A DNA stretch of 64,000 bases from contig CM043963.1 in assembly GCA_014529385.2 (NCBI GenBank), positions 81,795,912 through 81,859,911 of the forward strand, in the 5' to 3' direction. The first letter of the stretch is position 1; the number at the start of each line of letters is the position of its first letter. Origin of the DNA: Adiantum capillus-veneris. Its lineage: Eukaryota; Streptophyta; Polypodiopsida; Polypodiales; Pteridaceae. This document shows positions 22,125-33,560 of this stretch, one piece after another. Under the pieces are notes generated by a model, which saw nothing but the letters and a program-made list of their open reading frames with translations, had not been told where the DNA came from and made no database searches. A program made the position numbers and the translations under genes.

Positions 22125-23165
22125 CTATGATGTGACACCTTCTTTCTCTTTACTTTTTCCTCGGCCACGCTTAATGCCATTTGCTTCAATGTCACCCTCT
22201 TTGGATTGTGTGACTTCTACAACATTGACATTTTGGTCAGGCAAAGGTGAAACTCCTTCCACCCCTTGTGGAGATGGTCTTGGTCCACTTGGCCTTTGTA
22301 GAAGCCTCGGTTGTTGACCAGCTCCTTCACCAGCATTCATCACTGGGTAATTCAAGTTAGGTCTCCCTGGATCCCCACGGGGCCAAGGACAATTATACAT
22401 CCCATGTCCAGACTCTCTGCAATTCCAACATTGCAAGACTCTCTTAGGTCGTGGATCTCGCTCTTCAGACTTCTTTGCTTGTCCCTTTGGACCTACATCT
22501 TGTGCAAGGTGAATTGAGAGGCTGCTTAAAGATTCATTTAACTTCTCAATCACTTCCACCGTTACTTCAGGAAGCTCCATAGATGTTGATGCTTGTGACT
22601 TACCTTTGGGTCTAAGACCTTCTATTGGAACCTCTCCCCTTAAGCACTTGAGTTTCCTATATTTCTTAGCAGCCCTAGTTTCAGTTGCATCAAAGGTAGC
22701 AGGTGCACCCACCTCAACTTTTACCTTAAGGTCAGGAAAGAGTCCGGCTATGAACCTCTCCTTCTTTAGGAACTTTGCACCATCACCAGGGTTAGCAACA
22801 TTTCTTACCCATACAGCCCAAAGATGTAGAAACTTTTGTTTATACATGTAGTAGTCATCTAAGTTTTTTTGTTTGTGAGAAACAATGTCTTGCCATAGCT
22901 TTTGCGTGTTTTGAGGATCAAAGAAGTATCTCTTGAAATGATTCACAACTTTCGTGTAATTCCCTTTAACTTCCTCAGGCAAAGAGTCAAACCAAGTGGT
23001 AGCATCTTTCCTAAGGACCATCTCAAACATCTCTACACGTTCTTGATCAGTTATTATCCTCTTGATACAACAAGACATCTTGAAATTTGCTAAAAATAAT
23101 TATGCATCCTCTCTAGGCTCTCCAAAGAAAAGAGGATATCCGGACATTTGGCGTTGGGCCTCCAT
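22125..23165 (-). pseudogene. Gag of copy B
   Basis: The start is placed at the Met at 23165 by alignment with copy C (23332-type start MEAQRQMSGYPLFF). A TAA (23100-23102) at the Glu codon after EDA interrupts it, the same nonsense change as in copy A. The open part from 23078 has the capsid-like region and one zinc knuckle, CWNCRESGHGMYNC. It stops after EKEGVTS because a Gln codon became TAG; copy C reads SQSDHGR there. Confidence 0.9.
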
Positions 23166-23240
23166 TGAATCAGTTTCAAAGTGACAACACCTTTTTTTTT
23201 AAAAGATTACACAGTAATATTTTCTAAATTGCAATCTATT

Positions 23241-23459
23241 CTACAACAAAATAAAAATAATCACATCAAATGACCTATGATAATCAATAAGAGGCAGGAT
23301 GACAGGGTTTGGTGACGCCAGAATTTCTCCTACTCTTTGGGCACCAAACATGAACACCATACGTTGTTGAAAGTGGATCTTCCTACTAATTGCAACGTTT
23401 ATTCTAATGTGTGGAGTGAAATGGAAGGGGAAAACCTCTATTCCTGGGCCATTATCCAT
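23241..23459 (-). CDS. Leader ORF, gag-proximal module, copy B (72 aa)
   Basis: Open from MDNGPGIEVFPFHF to FDVIIFILL. It carries RINVAISRKIHFQQ and SPNPVILPLIDYHRSFDV. Nearly the same sequence occurs at 54391-54555 in C, and a relative at about 6644-6830 in A. Conservation of reading frame across copies suggests it was once coding; I know no function. It could also be a structured leader that happens to be open. Confidence 0.5.
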   Translation of the reverse strand: MDNGPGIEVFPFHFTPHIRINVAISRKIHFQQRMVFMFGAQRVGEILASPNPVILPLIDYHRSFDVIIFILL

Positions 23460-23489
23460 GGTCTACGCATGACCTAATGCTTAAAACAA

Positions 23490-23700
23490 AACAAAAATAT
23501 AGACATCCAAACTAAGGTCGTACCTAATGAGAGGCAAAATAAAGGGATTTATTGATGCGTTTATCTCTGCCAACCTAAGGGGACCTAAAATTCTACGAAT
23601 TACATGTTGAAATTGCAACTTAGTACTAATAATTATATGTACCTTTTGCCTTGCAATGCGAATAAAGGATCATACAAATTCTCGTGATTCATGCAACCTA
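23490..23700 (-). pseudogene. Leader ORF, second module, copy B
   Basis: Homologous to the 70-aa ORF 54577-54789 of C: NASINPFILPLIRYD and a LDVYIFVLF-like end. It shares the N-P-x-I-L-P-L-I core with the neighbouring module, so the two are probably an old tandem duplication. Confidence 0.45.
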
Positions 23701-23751
23701 CTTGACTATGCTAGAGATTGAACCTACACAAAAAGATACACAAGCTGTCCT

Positions 23752-23769
23752 CCGTGGGGGCACCAACAT
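23752..23769 (-). other. Primer binding site of copy B
   Basis: Minus strand TGGTGCCCCCACGGAGG, four bases after the LTR end (GCCTCA). Same site as in A and C; the tRNA is not identified. Confidence 0.65.
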
Positions 23770-24778
23770 TGAGGCGGTCCGGGGCGGGTACCAAGAGAGA
23801 CGACCTCTAAACCCCCCTCAAGGCTCCCGTGCTGCTCAATTGGGGCTAGGGCAACCACAAGCACAACACAACAACAAACCCAAACAAGATAGGGACACCA
23901 GCTAGTTATGGTATGCAAACTAGGACACAAGAGAGATTTTGTCACAACCAAGAAGATACACCACAAAAACACACACAATCAACCTCACACCAAGACACAC
24001 ACAAAGTGGACTAGAGAGAGCTAAAGCAAAGGGAAGAGAGAGAGGAATGGATCTTGCCTAATACCTTATTTGTGGCTTGCAAATGGAGATGGTTCGTTAT
24101 GTTGCTATCGTAGAGTTTGTACAAAAACTCACTCAATGCTTAGTGGATACTAAACATTGCCAACACACACACACAGTCTTAGGGTGTGGGAGACCTCTCA
24201 CCACATACCCTCTTACAATAGACACAAAATTGGCAATGAAAACACACTAAAACACTTTCTAAAGCAAGATCAAACGATAGAACTCAAAATACACAAGTCA
24301 CCTTGAAATCACTAAACCGTATCGCACAAGTGGAAGGACGAAGATTTGAACGTCGAATCACGCCTTTGATGCACCAAACCTCAATATTTTGATGATGGAG
24401 GAACATATACAATAGTAGTTTTGCGATTTTGAACTCACGCTCTCTCACTTGCAATGTGTAGCTTGAAAGCTTCTCTCCCACCAAGAGTGAAGCTCACAAA
24501 GCGGTTGCTACACCTAAGTCTCTCCTCACGCATAGAGTGTTGTGATGCTATGTGAGATATTGGAGGTTGTTTTACAAGAAGGGGAGGGGCTTATTTATAG
24601 GTTGGAGACCCTTCATTAAGATTATTGGAAATCCTAATTTACAAGCTAACAAATCAAAATTATTATTTTTTCTGAATATCAAAACATTGCGGGCCTTCTT
24701 TATCTGCTTGAGTCATGGATGTGGGCTCAAAAGAGAGCATTATTGATGGTAGATAAGGTGAAATTAGAGTTTTAAGGA

Positions 24779-24846
<68 letters not shown>

Positions 24847-26463
24847 ATGCACATGTCTTGAGGTGAGGTGTCTTTTATGGTTAAGTCAATGGCTATTTTG
24901 TGTTAGTGTGTTATGGGTTAGTGTTAGTAATCACTAGAAAGTTAATGATATATTTACAATGGGTAGAATGGGATGGATGGTTGAATGAAGTGAGAAAATC
25001 CTTGTGATGGTGAAGCTTGAAGAAGTTTTTGACTTACTTGTGTAGGTTCTCAAAATGACTATCGATCTTCTTCTTTGTCTTCACTTCTTTACGCCACCAC
25101 CACCAAGGTTGATTATCGCGATGAAAATGGTAATTTGGTAGATAAGATCTCTTGATTTACAGATGTTAAGCATGGTTTACATGCTGAATTTCATGTATAT
25201 AGAGAAGGGCTAAGATGGAATTGTACTTTGGAAGTAATAGAGAGAGGCATAGAGATGGTTTATATACATGGAGAGCTCATAGGAGAGCTATGGGGGTAAG
25301 AGGGGAGTTTAATGGTGAAGAAGGTGAGAGAAACCATGAAAGGTAGAGGTTTGAGTGAGGGATGGAGAGGAATGAGTGTGTGTGTGTGTGGAAGTGGGAA
25401 AGGAGGTGAGAGAAGACTATGGGTTACTTTGTGAGAGAAGTGAGCAGACTGGGGTCCACTCAAAAAATCCTATCTCACCGTTGGTAGCTCCAAAAATCAT
25501 GAAAAAATAAGAGATAATTATTCAGTTTGTGGGCTACATTTTCTCTGTAGTTTACTTCTTCAAATTTTGAGAATAGATAGGTGCCAAAATTCTCACCAAA
25601 AAGCCTGTTGTTTATGCCTGCAAAAGTCTTTTAGTGGCCCCCTCCTTTGTTGAATTTTCTCAATGCATCCAATAGTGAGCCCCTCCTTTGTCATATCATT
25701 ATACAAAGCATCCAAGTTACACTTTACACATGCATGGAGGAGGATTATTGGTGAATAAAGCAATATATACATGGTGGGACTAGTGTATGGACTATTCATG
25801 GATTTTAGCTCAATGAGCACATGGTGTTAGAATAATGAGTAAAAATAATAATAAAAATATGGAAGAATTATGGATATGGAAAAAAATATTGGAATCATAT
25901 GATATAGTCACTCTTTGTATTATTTTGGGTGTAAAAGGAAAAGATATGCAAGTAAATGAAAATAATACAATAAACGTGACTAAGGGAGTAGAAATCGATT
26001 TTTTGTTTTCACAAAGGTGAGGATAAAAATGTGGGGGTGATTTATATAAAAGAAAAATATGAGGTTAGAGTATATACACATTGGCAAAAAAAAATACTTA
26101 CGATGCAAGAGGATGAAAGAAGGCGTACATAGGTTTCATAAAACACACACCTAGGTATAAATATTTAAATAAAATACCAAAATAATTATAAAAAATCCAT
26201 AAATTTAGACCATATATACAATGAAATATTTACACACAAAGAGGCCATAATATACCCTTTTTTATTTTTTATTTTTATTTTTTTGGTTCAACTAGCTGAG
26301 TGACTAGCTAATTGAGGGTTTTTTAGAAAATATGAGAAAAGTCCCCTAACTCACACACGCCTATGTACAGTGAAATGGTAGGGATAGCCATAGTGTTTGG
26401 GTGATTTTGGTAAGGTGAGGTAGCTCACTATGGCAATTTGGATAGCCAAAAAAATAGCTATCA
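23770..26463 (-). repeat. 5' LTR of copy B
   Basis: 2694 bp from TGAGGCGGTCC to GCTATCA in plus orientation, giving TG...CA ends. It contains a 64-bp GA microsatellite. The 3' 850 bp is repeated at 17096-17943. No protein product is supported inside. Confidence 0.93.
24781..24844. repeat. (GA)32 microsatellite in LTR of copy B
   Basis: Uninterrupted GA dinucleotides. The apparent Ser-Leu ORF on the minus strand is only a translation of this repeat. Confidence 0.97.
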
Positions 26464-26769
26464 GTACCATGTGCACTTTTTTCCCAAATTCAAAGTCCAT
26501 CCTAAAAATGACAGAAGGCTAGAAAAGTTGAAGCTTAAAACCACAATAAACATATTCATAGTGGACTATAGGTTAGACAAATCATGGAGATTGACACCAA
26601 ATAATCCATGATACTTTACGTTGAGCACAAGTGGTGGAGATTGAGACAAAATAACCCATGCTACTTGTGGTTGGGCATACAATGAAGCTTGAGAGCAATG
26701 AATCATTGACACTAGGGATGATATATAGAAGATAAGATAGAAGTTGTGGACATGCAGTGTATCTATCTC
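26464..26769. other. Flank of copy B leading into the minisatellite
   Basis: Unique-looking sequence with two imperfect repeats of a segment with CAAGTGGTGGAGATTGA and AATCCATGATAC / AACCCATGCTAC, likely the decayed edge of the array that follows. No gene is seen. Confidence 0.5.
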
Positions 26770-28110
26770 TATTTTTATGATTCAATGGAGCCTATCTTGG
26801 ACAAGTGGTGGAACTAGTGACTCTCTACACTTGAATGGGACATAGCTTGGACAAGTGGAGAACCTCATGGATCTCTATGTTGCATTAGAGCATAGATCTG
26901 GTAAGTGATGGATCTTATAGTCCCCTATGCTTGAATGGAGTATAGCTTGGACAATTGGTGGAACTTATGGCTCTCTATGCTTCAATAGACCATATATTGA
27001 ACAAGTGGTGGACCTTTTGGATCTCTATGGTCAACTGTAGCTTAGCTTGGATAAGTTGTGGACCTTGTGGTTGTATATGCTTCAATAGGGCATAGTTTGG
27101 ACAAGTGGTAAACCTTGTGGTCCTCTATGATTGAATGGAGCAGAGCTTGGACACATGGTGGAACTAATGGCTCTATATGTTTCAATAGAGCTTAGATTGG
27201 TGGACTTTGTGTATCTCTATGATTGAATAGAGTAGATCTTGGACGAGTGGTAGAACTCATTAATATCTATGCTTGAATAAATCATAGATTGGACAAGTGG
27301 TGGTGACTATATGGTTCTCTATGCTTGAATGGATCATAGCTTGGAAAAGTGGTAGACCTTATGCTTAAATGAGCATCTATGATCGAATGGAGCATAGCTT
27401 GGACAAGTGGTAGAAATTATGGTTCTCTGTGCTTCAATAGAGCCTAGATGTAGTGGTGGACCTTGTGGTTCTCTATGCTAGAATGAAAATTTGCTTGGAC
27501 ACGTGGTGGACCTTGTGGTTACCTATGGTGGAATGGAGCATAGCTTGAACAAGTGTTGGATTTAATGGCTCTCTATGCTTCAATAGAGCATAAATTGGAC
27601 AAGTGGTGGACCTTATGGTCCTCTATGCTTTAATGGAGCATAGCTTAGACAAGTGGTGGACCTTATGGATCTATGTCTTTTAATAGAGAAAAGATTGGAC
27701 ATGTGGTGAACCTTGTACCTTTCTATGCTTGAATGGCTTAGTTCCTTGGACAAGTGGTGGATCTTATGGCTCTATACCCTTCAATAAAGCATAGACTAGA
27801 CAAGTGATGGACCTTTCTCTTTTCTATGCTTGAATTGATCTTAGTTTGGACAAGTGGTGGGTCTTGTGGCTCCTTATGCTTGAATGGAGAAGAGATTGGA
27901 CAAGTGGTGGACCCCATTGCTCTCTATGCTTGAATAGAGCATACAATGGGACCTTATGGTCCTCTTTTCTTGAATGGAACATAGCTTGGACAAGTGGTGA
28001 ACCTTATGGCTCTCTATGTTTCAATAGGGCATATATTATACAAGTGGTGGATCTTATGGTCCTCTATAACTCAGTAGATCTTGGCTTGGACAAGTGGAAT
28101 GGAAAGGTAG
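26770..28110. repeat. Minisatellite, about 50-bp unit, around 25 diverged copies
   Basis: Units follow the pattern CTATGCTTGAATGGAGCATAG, then CTTGGACAAGTGG, then TGGACCTTATGG-CTCT. The TTGGACAAGTGG element recurs at 26797, 26847, 26898 (variant), 26947 and 26997, a 49-51 bp period. Each unit contains an inverted repeat, CTATGCT / AGCATAG, around a 7-nt loop. Copies differ by many substitutions and some indels. Because 50 is not a multiple of 3, the ORF at 27846-28277 just cycles through the repeat. Confidence 0.9.
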
Positions 28111-29380
28111 TGAATCTAGGATGCATTTTTTCTCTTACACACCATGTTTATAATGGTCTTTTGATGGAACTTGGATGCACCAAACCTTCCTTAATTTGTT
28201 TCAAAAGTGGAAGTACTAAATACAAGATGCTCTTTTCCTTCTCACACCTTGCTCAAAGTGGCTTGGTGGTGGATTAAGATTTCCCTTACTCTTCAACAAG
28301 AACTTGAACATCAAATCTCCAAGTGATGCATCTAAGAAACAATATGTGTTCTATAAATTTTTAGAATGGACAAGTGGTAGATCTAAAAAGCAACAAAGCT
28401 TCTATAATTTGTTTAAAATGGTCATTTATTGTGGATCAAGGATATGATAAGTGGTGAAAACTGTTTGCGGTGGATTTAGAATACACTCACTCTGATAGAA
28501 GCCATTAAGGTTGGCCAAGTGGTGGGCCTGGATGGATGGACACTTCAACAACTATGATTGAATTTTTGATTGAGCTAGTATCTACTCTTCCATGATTTCT
28601 AGATTGTCCAAGTGGTGGATCTAAGATGAGTACTATTTTTCCACAACTTGTTTTGATTCAATACATAGGATGCACACCACCATTCAAAACTTCATTAGAA
28701 CGAATTTGATTTTATTTAGGATGCATCCTTCATTGCACAAAATATATGTAATGAGAAGATGGTGGATTTAAGATGAATTTCCCCTTTCGTACTATGTTTA
28801 GAATGACCAAGTGGTGGATCTAGGATGCACCAAACCTTCTTAAATAGTTTTTAGAAAATCCAATAACTAAATAGATGATGATGAGCTTTCCCTTCCAAAA
28901 CTTGCTTAAGGCGGCGTGATTGTGGATTGCGAATTTTCTTTCTCGCCTCCAAGAACTTGTCTAGATTGTCCAAGTGGTGAATCAAAGATGCATCCATCCT
29001 TACAAAACTTATTTCATAGTATTGATTGAATGGATAGTGTTACAAATATCTAGGATCTACTAAGGTTATAGCCTTTTTCCTTTTCAATTACGTAAGTAAC
29101 AAAATTAAAATACTTAGATTTTGGATAGATTTACCCTCTAAGTTTTTTTTTTCTTGCATAATAGACATGGAGTAGTAATGTTTGAGAAAAAGTGATAATT
29201 ATGTGGATGTCAATAATCATGTCAAAATATCTTGCTTGTTAATATGTCATCCTCTAGGAGGCTATTGTGTGATCTTTCATTGTTTTTTGAATATATCCAG
29301 GGATTGAGGGTGGGATAGATAAGGAATGCTTCAATCCAGCAGCAAATAATGAGGGCCTTCTAGATGTATCCACAAACATC
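28111..29380. other. Decayed continuation of the minisatellite
   Basis: Isolated copies of CAAGTGGTGGATCTA-type sequence near 28365, 28510, 28610, 28810 and 28970, and CACCAAACCTTCCTTAA / CACCAAACCTTCTTAAA repeats near 28180 and 28830, in otherwise unassigned DNA. No gene is supported. Confidence 0.6.
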
Positions 29381-29392
29381 TGACTTGAAGAA

Positions 29393-30470
29393 TTGAATCC
29401 AATTATTGATACTCAAATGCAAATACCTGAGGCCTCTTTGCTGCATCTTTCATCGAAGGAAACCATGGGTGAAAACTTTCAATCTATAAAAGATGTGCAA
29501 GAGAGTGTTGATGCACTTACTTTGGTTTCACCAAATCCCAACAAATCCATGTTGACAGTAATATTGTACTTGAATGGTCTACTATTGAAACAAAGTCACC
29601 AACCATAATCTGTTCAATAATCTATTCAAAATGATTCACAAAGGCATATTGTGCTACGGCCAAGGTGCATCCACTTTTTAAAGACCGTATTGAAGAGATT
29701 CAATGTTGGGATTTGGTCAACAGCTAAAGAAGCTAATGTTTACCAGATGTTGAGAACACTTCAAAGCACTGTAGAGGAGATATTGCCATTTTTTGTAGTT
29801 TGGTCTCAAGAATCTTGCTATGCTCTCGAAGGCTTGCAATTTTTTAGACCAAACAATCCTCAAGTTCCAACTATGTTTAAGCCATTGGCAAAAATATCTG
29901 CATGCTTTAAATGTGATCCACGCAGAAAAATTCTTGTTGATGATTCTCCATACAAATATTGTGTTTCACCTACAAATAATTGCATATTTCCTTCAAAGTT
30001 TGATGAAAGAAAATATGGTTGATAATGTTCTCGTAGAAGAGCTGCTCCCATACTTGTTGCAACTTGACAAGAGCAAAGACGTGCGTGAGTTTATTGATTC
30101 TAATCGTTATGGACAAGACCCAATTTCCAATGACAATGAGTACAAAGGTCTCATGGACTATTGGAAAGATCAAAACTCAAGATAGTCACAAAAGGAGATA
30201 ACCACAAATAAGCTACCAATGTTTGAGAAGCTAGGAGACCTTTTTGGCACGCAGGAGGAGTCAACTAATCCAAGCAGGGAAAAGGAGATTAGAAGGAACG
30301 AAATAGTAGAAATAATGACAAAAGAAAAAATCAATATTGATATGATGAAGGGGAGCACAATCAATATCTTAGCAAGGAAGATGGGTTGTGCCACACCATC
30401 ATTGAAGGCTATAACAGCTATGGCTTTTGTGAAGAAGCTACTAAATGAGCGCAATGTTCTCAAACACTAA
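29393..30470 (+). pseudogene. FCP1/NIF-type HAD phosphatase-like pseudogene, copy 1
   Basis: One frame (from 29393) carries a degenerate first HAD motif, VILYLNGLLL, where the nucleophile Asp is Tyr. After two in-frame TAA codons it continues with LRPRCIHFLKTVLKRFNVGI, WSTAKEANVYQ, FRPNNPQVPTMFKPLAK and KILVDDSPYKYCVSP, the third HAD motif. A frameshift near 30010 moves the end (VEELLPYLLQLDKSKDVREF, SNRYGQDPIS) to the next frame, which runs on to 30470 after a TAG. This order is that of the FCP1-homology domain of Ser-phosphatases acting on RNA polymerase II CTD and related substrates. The missing nucleophile, stops and frameshift show it is dead. No promoter is apparent; it sits inside the minisatellite field. 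Confidence 0.8.
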
Positions 30471-31119
30471 GGTACTACTCACTAGAATTCATGTTGAATT
30501 TTCAATAAATACTTTTGCAAATGCTATTTGTATTTTGATTCAAAACACTCACTTCATCATGGTTTCTTGCAAATTTCATCCAGATTATTCTTTGAAGGAG
30601 TATTTCATATGGAATTTGAACCATTTCATTTAGATGAAAGAAGAAACCTCTAAGAACAGCCAAGGGTTACTTTGCAAAATTTTGTGTCTTTGTGATCTAA
30701 AAACAATTCACACAAAGATTATTCTTTGTGTTTGAGTTTTTCTTGATATTGAACCATTGGTTTTTAAACCAATTGTCACCTAATTGTATACACTCCACCA
30801 TTGGTTTTTAGACCAATTGTATCAATTGACTTGAAGAGCTTTAAAGTTTACTTATGCATTGACAAATTGCCCTACTTTTATAATCACATGGTTTTTAGTA
30901 TTTATGATTCTTTTGGATGTCTTTAGTGATCAAATGTTGAATGCTAAAACCATCAATTTTGTTTTAAAGTTTAAAAATGAATAGCAATAAAATGTTTCGT
31001 GTTTCTTTTCAGAGCCAAGAGAAAGAAATACGTTGTTTTTAGAGTGGAATAATTCATTTGAAAGAGAAATTTCTTCTATTCAACCTTTTATGGGTCCTCA
31101 TCGAAGCCATCAACCACTT
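30471..31119. other. Spacer between the two phosphatase-like pseudogenes
   Basis: AT-rich. It contains repeated CATTGGTTTTTA-ACCAATTG segments near 30755-30815, which are locally self-complementary. TTTTCAG at about 31011 resembles a splice acceptor before the second pseudogene. No other gene is supported. Confidence 0.45.
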
Positions 31120-31800
31120 CCGACTCAGTTTACTACTTACCTTGAAGCAACAACAAAGGGTTCTTATCTAAGATATAGAGGGTTTACTACTTCATTCAAT
31201 TGAAATGCGACACGGTGATATTGTTCCATTATGGACCGAGCACATGCGAATTTTCAATGACAAAGGTGAAGTTTATCATTTGGTGCGCCGTGATGCAGAA
31301 GCTTTATGGGACTTCTGTTTTGATTATTTTGAACCTTGGATATGGAGTTGATATAACCTAACCAAAGCTCAACATATACTTGAGATGTGCTTTCCTATGC
31401 ATTGTTCAAAGTTCAAGATGTTTATGAGCAATAAGCATTGTATATCATGATTGGATATAAAAAAATTTATCATAAGAATTTTACTTCGGTTTGGGGGATG
31501 TTTGAGGATCTACATGCTACCAACACATAATTTTTTATGATACTCCATATAGAGTGATGTGGAATATTCCAAGAGCTTATCTCATATTTCCAAAATTTTG
31601 GATACAAACACCTGAGAAACTTCAATGCTTCTTAGAAGGCACAATAGCTCCATGGTTAGTGGGATGGTTGTGTGCAAGAAACAAGAGGACCTATACTTCC
31701 AATACAATTGTGAACAAGGTAGAGGATCCTCAGACAACTTATGTCATGAATGTCTACTTGTCAAGAAGACAGTGTTGAGAGTCACATGTTGAACTTGTTT
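31120..31800 (+). pseudogene. FCP1/NIF-type HAD phosphatase-like pseudogene, copy 2
   Basis: The frame through 31180 reads LKQQQRVLI, a stop, then DIEGLLLHS, a first HAD motif with its Asp present. It continues with LVRRDAEALWDFCFDYFEPW, IWS, a stop, then NLTKAQHILEMCF. Farther on are NFTSVWGMFEDLHATNT and, after a frameshift near 31530, YDTPYRVMWNIPRAYLIFP (third HAD motif, D-T-P-Y-R) and FLEGTIAPWLVGWL. This is the same domain as copy 1 but a distinct paralogue, so the two are a tandem or co-inserted pair of related genes. Confidence 0.75.
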
Positions 31801-32870
31801 GGCAAGAATGTAGTGATAGAGATATCAATTGTATACAAAACTACATAATATCAATTAGAACTGGTTCATTATAAGTTGTTATTCAAGGTGAATATAAATT
31901 GTACATTTATATTTCATCCAACCATTTATCACATTGTTTTTTCTAGTTGAAGTGTACCCTATTGCAAGGGGACTTTTGTTCAATCTAGTGTGTTTCTTAT
32001 GGAGTGCACCTTAACATTTGGGGGACTCTTTATTAATGGAGTGCATCCTTCTTATGGGTTCTCTTTTTCTTGTTGTTTTGAGTAGATAATTATCTATATT
32101 GTGCTCATATCTTGTGTAAATGGATCCACTATAAATATTTAGGCCTTGTTGTAACTTGGATGTTTCCACAAGGGGACTTCTTTATTAATGGAGTGAATTC
32201 TAATTTAAGGATACAAATTTTTCTTTGTATTTTTAGTTTGAAATGTGATCACTATTTTTGTTTACAATGTGTAAATGTATTTAGTCAAGAGAACCCTTTT
32301 GGCTTCAAGACACAAGCACAACATGAACAACGTCCTTTTTTCTTCAAAACATGAGTATGACTTCTTATGCTGGGTCAATGGGTGGTGGTAAATATTATTT
32401 TGTACTTAATATAAGTTGTATCAATAGAAGACCTCTTTTTTTATACTCATTCAATATAAAAAAAAAATCATTGAACAATGTTGTTGTCATATTAGCATGG
32501 AGACTCATCCAAGAATATGCCATTTTGTTGTGAGATTAGCATGGGAATTCATATGCATGTACTCATGCACAAATAAAAAATTTCTTATCTAAATCAATCA
32601 ATTTTGAAAAATATGCAGCATATTCATTTAGAACATAATGTCAAAATCGCAACTCTTTATCATAAAATCCATTATTGACATTAGTTTAATTCTTTTTCCT
32701 TAAGACTTGTGTTTTCCAAATATGTTTAATGATAAGAACAATGTAATAACACAAGAGATTTACATTTATTATAGTTGCAAATAGATTGAAATTTTCTTTA
32801 TATCAACTGCTTTTTTCTTGTAAATACACATAGAATAGCATTGACACAAGTAACATGAAATTGATTGAAT
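31801..32870. other. Unassigned AT-rich DNA
   Basis: It contains three variants of AAGGGGACTTCTTTATTAATGGAGTG (near 31968, 32020, 32170), an imperfect local repeat. The ORFs are short and unsupported. No domain is recognised. Confidence 0.5.
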
Positions 32871-33560
32871 AGTTTAGAATGGCCAAGTGGTGGATTTAAA
32901 AACCCCTTTAAATGTATAAAATTATGATGACTTAACAACATAAGTGTAGCTGAATACCTAAATATCTTATCCTCATGAATATGTTTGAAAGAATACATCT
33001 ATGTGCATAAAGTGGCGTATCACATGGTATTCAAGAATGTAATATATGTGATCTTGACACTTCTTGATGTAGCTCAGAAATATCAAAAAGCAAAGTGAAA
33101 GCAATATCTTAAACAAAGTTCATTTTTTTTGTTTGTTAATGGTCAATTTGGCTATATTCATAAAAATTGAAAGTGATCATTAGTCTTGGGAATGGGGTTT
33201 ATAGGTACTCATTTTAACATATCACTTTGAGTGTATCTTGGACAAGAAGTTGACTTTGTATTCCTCCATAGGTTAAGGGAACCTAGCTTGGACAAGTGGT
33301 GGGATTTATATTCCTCCAAGGGAGCCTAGCTTAGATAGGTGCACCATGAAACTCAAATGAAGAAATCCTAGATTAGAAATTGACTTTGCTTGGATGAGTT
33401 TGAATGGCATAAAAAAGTAGGTTGTTTTCCTCACTTTGGGTCCTAGCTTGGACAAGTGGTGGACCTTGAATAAGTTTAGGTATGCATTTTGAACTTAGCT
33501 TGGATAAGTGGTGGGCCTTGAAACTTCACCTTGAGGTAAATCATAGGTAGGACAATAAGG
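32871..33560. repeat. Isolated minisatellite copies downstream of the pseudogenes
   Basis: GGCCAAGTGGTGGATTTA (near 32880), then CTTGGACAAGTGGTGGG, CTTGGACAAGTGGTGGACCTTG and CTTGGATAAGTGGTGGGCCTTG at about 33285-33515. These match the core of the 26770-28110 array, so the array once extended across, or was duplicated around, the pseudogenes. Confidence 0.75.

Larger units (their letters stand above)
17096..26463 (-). mobile_element. Tat-like Ty3/gypsy retrotransposon, copy B
   Basis: Same plan as copies A and C, minus strand: 5' LTR 23770-26463, primer binding site, two leader modules, gag, protease, RT, two RNase H domains, integrase, polypurine tract, truncated 3' LTR 17096-17943. Differences between the LTR copies are intermediate between those of A and C. 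Premature stops, an RT frameshift, a 27-bp in-frame deletion in aRNH and a rearranged integrase tail make it non-autonomous. Confidence 0.94.

Noticed and set aside
24663-24854. Minus-strand Ser-Leu repeat ORF
   Set aside because: It is a translation of the (GA)32 array.
26770-28110. CRISPR-like array
   Set aside because: Units are contiguous and diverged, without unique spacers, in a plant nuclear context.
27846-28277. 143-codon ORF, Trp rich
   Set aside because: It runs through the 50-bp minisatellite, whose unit is not a multiple of 3; there is no protein motif.
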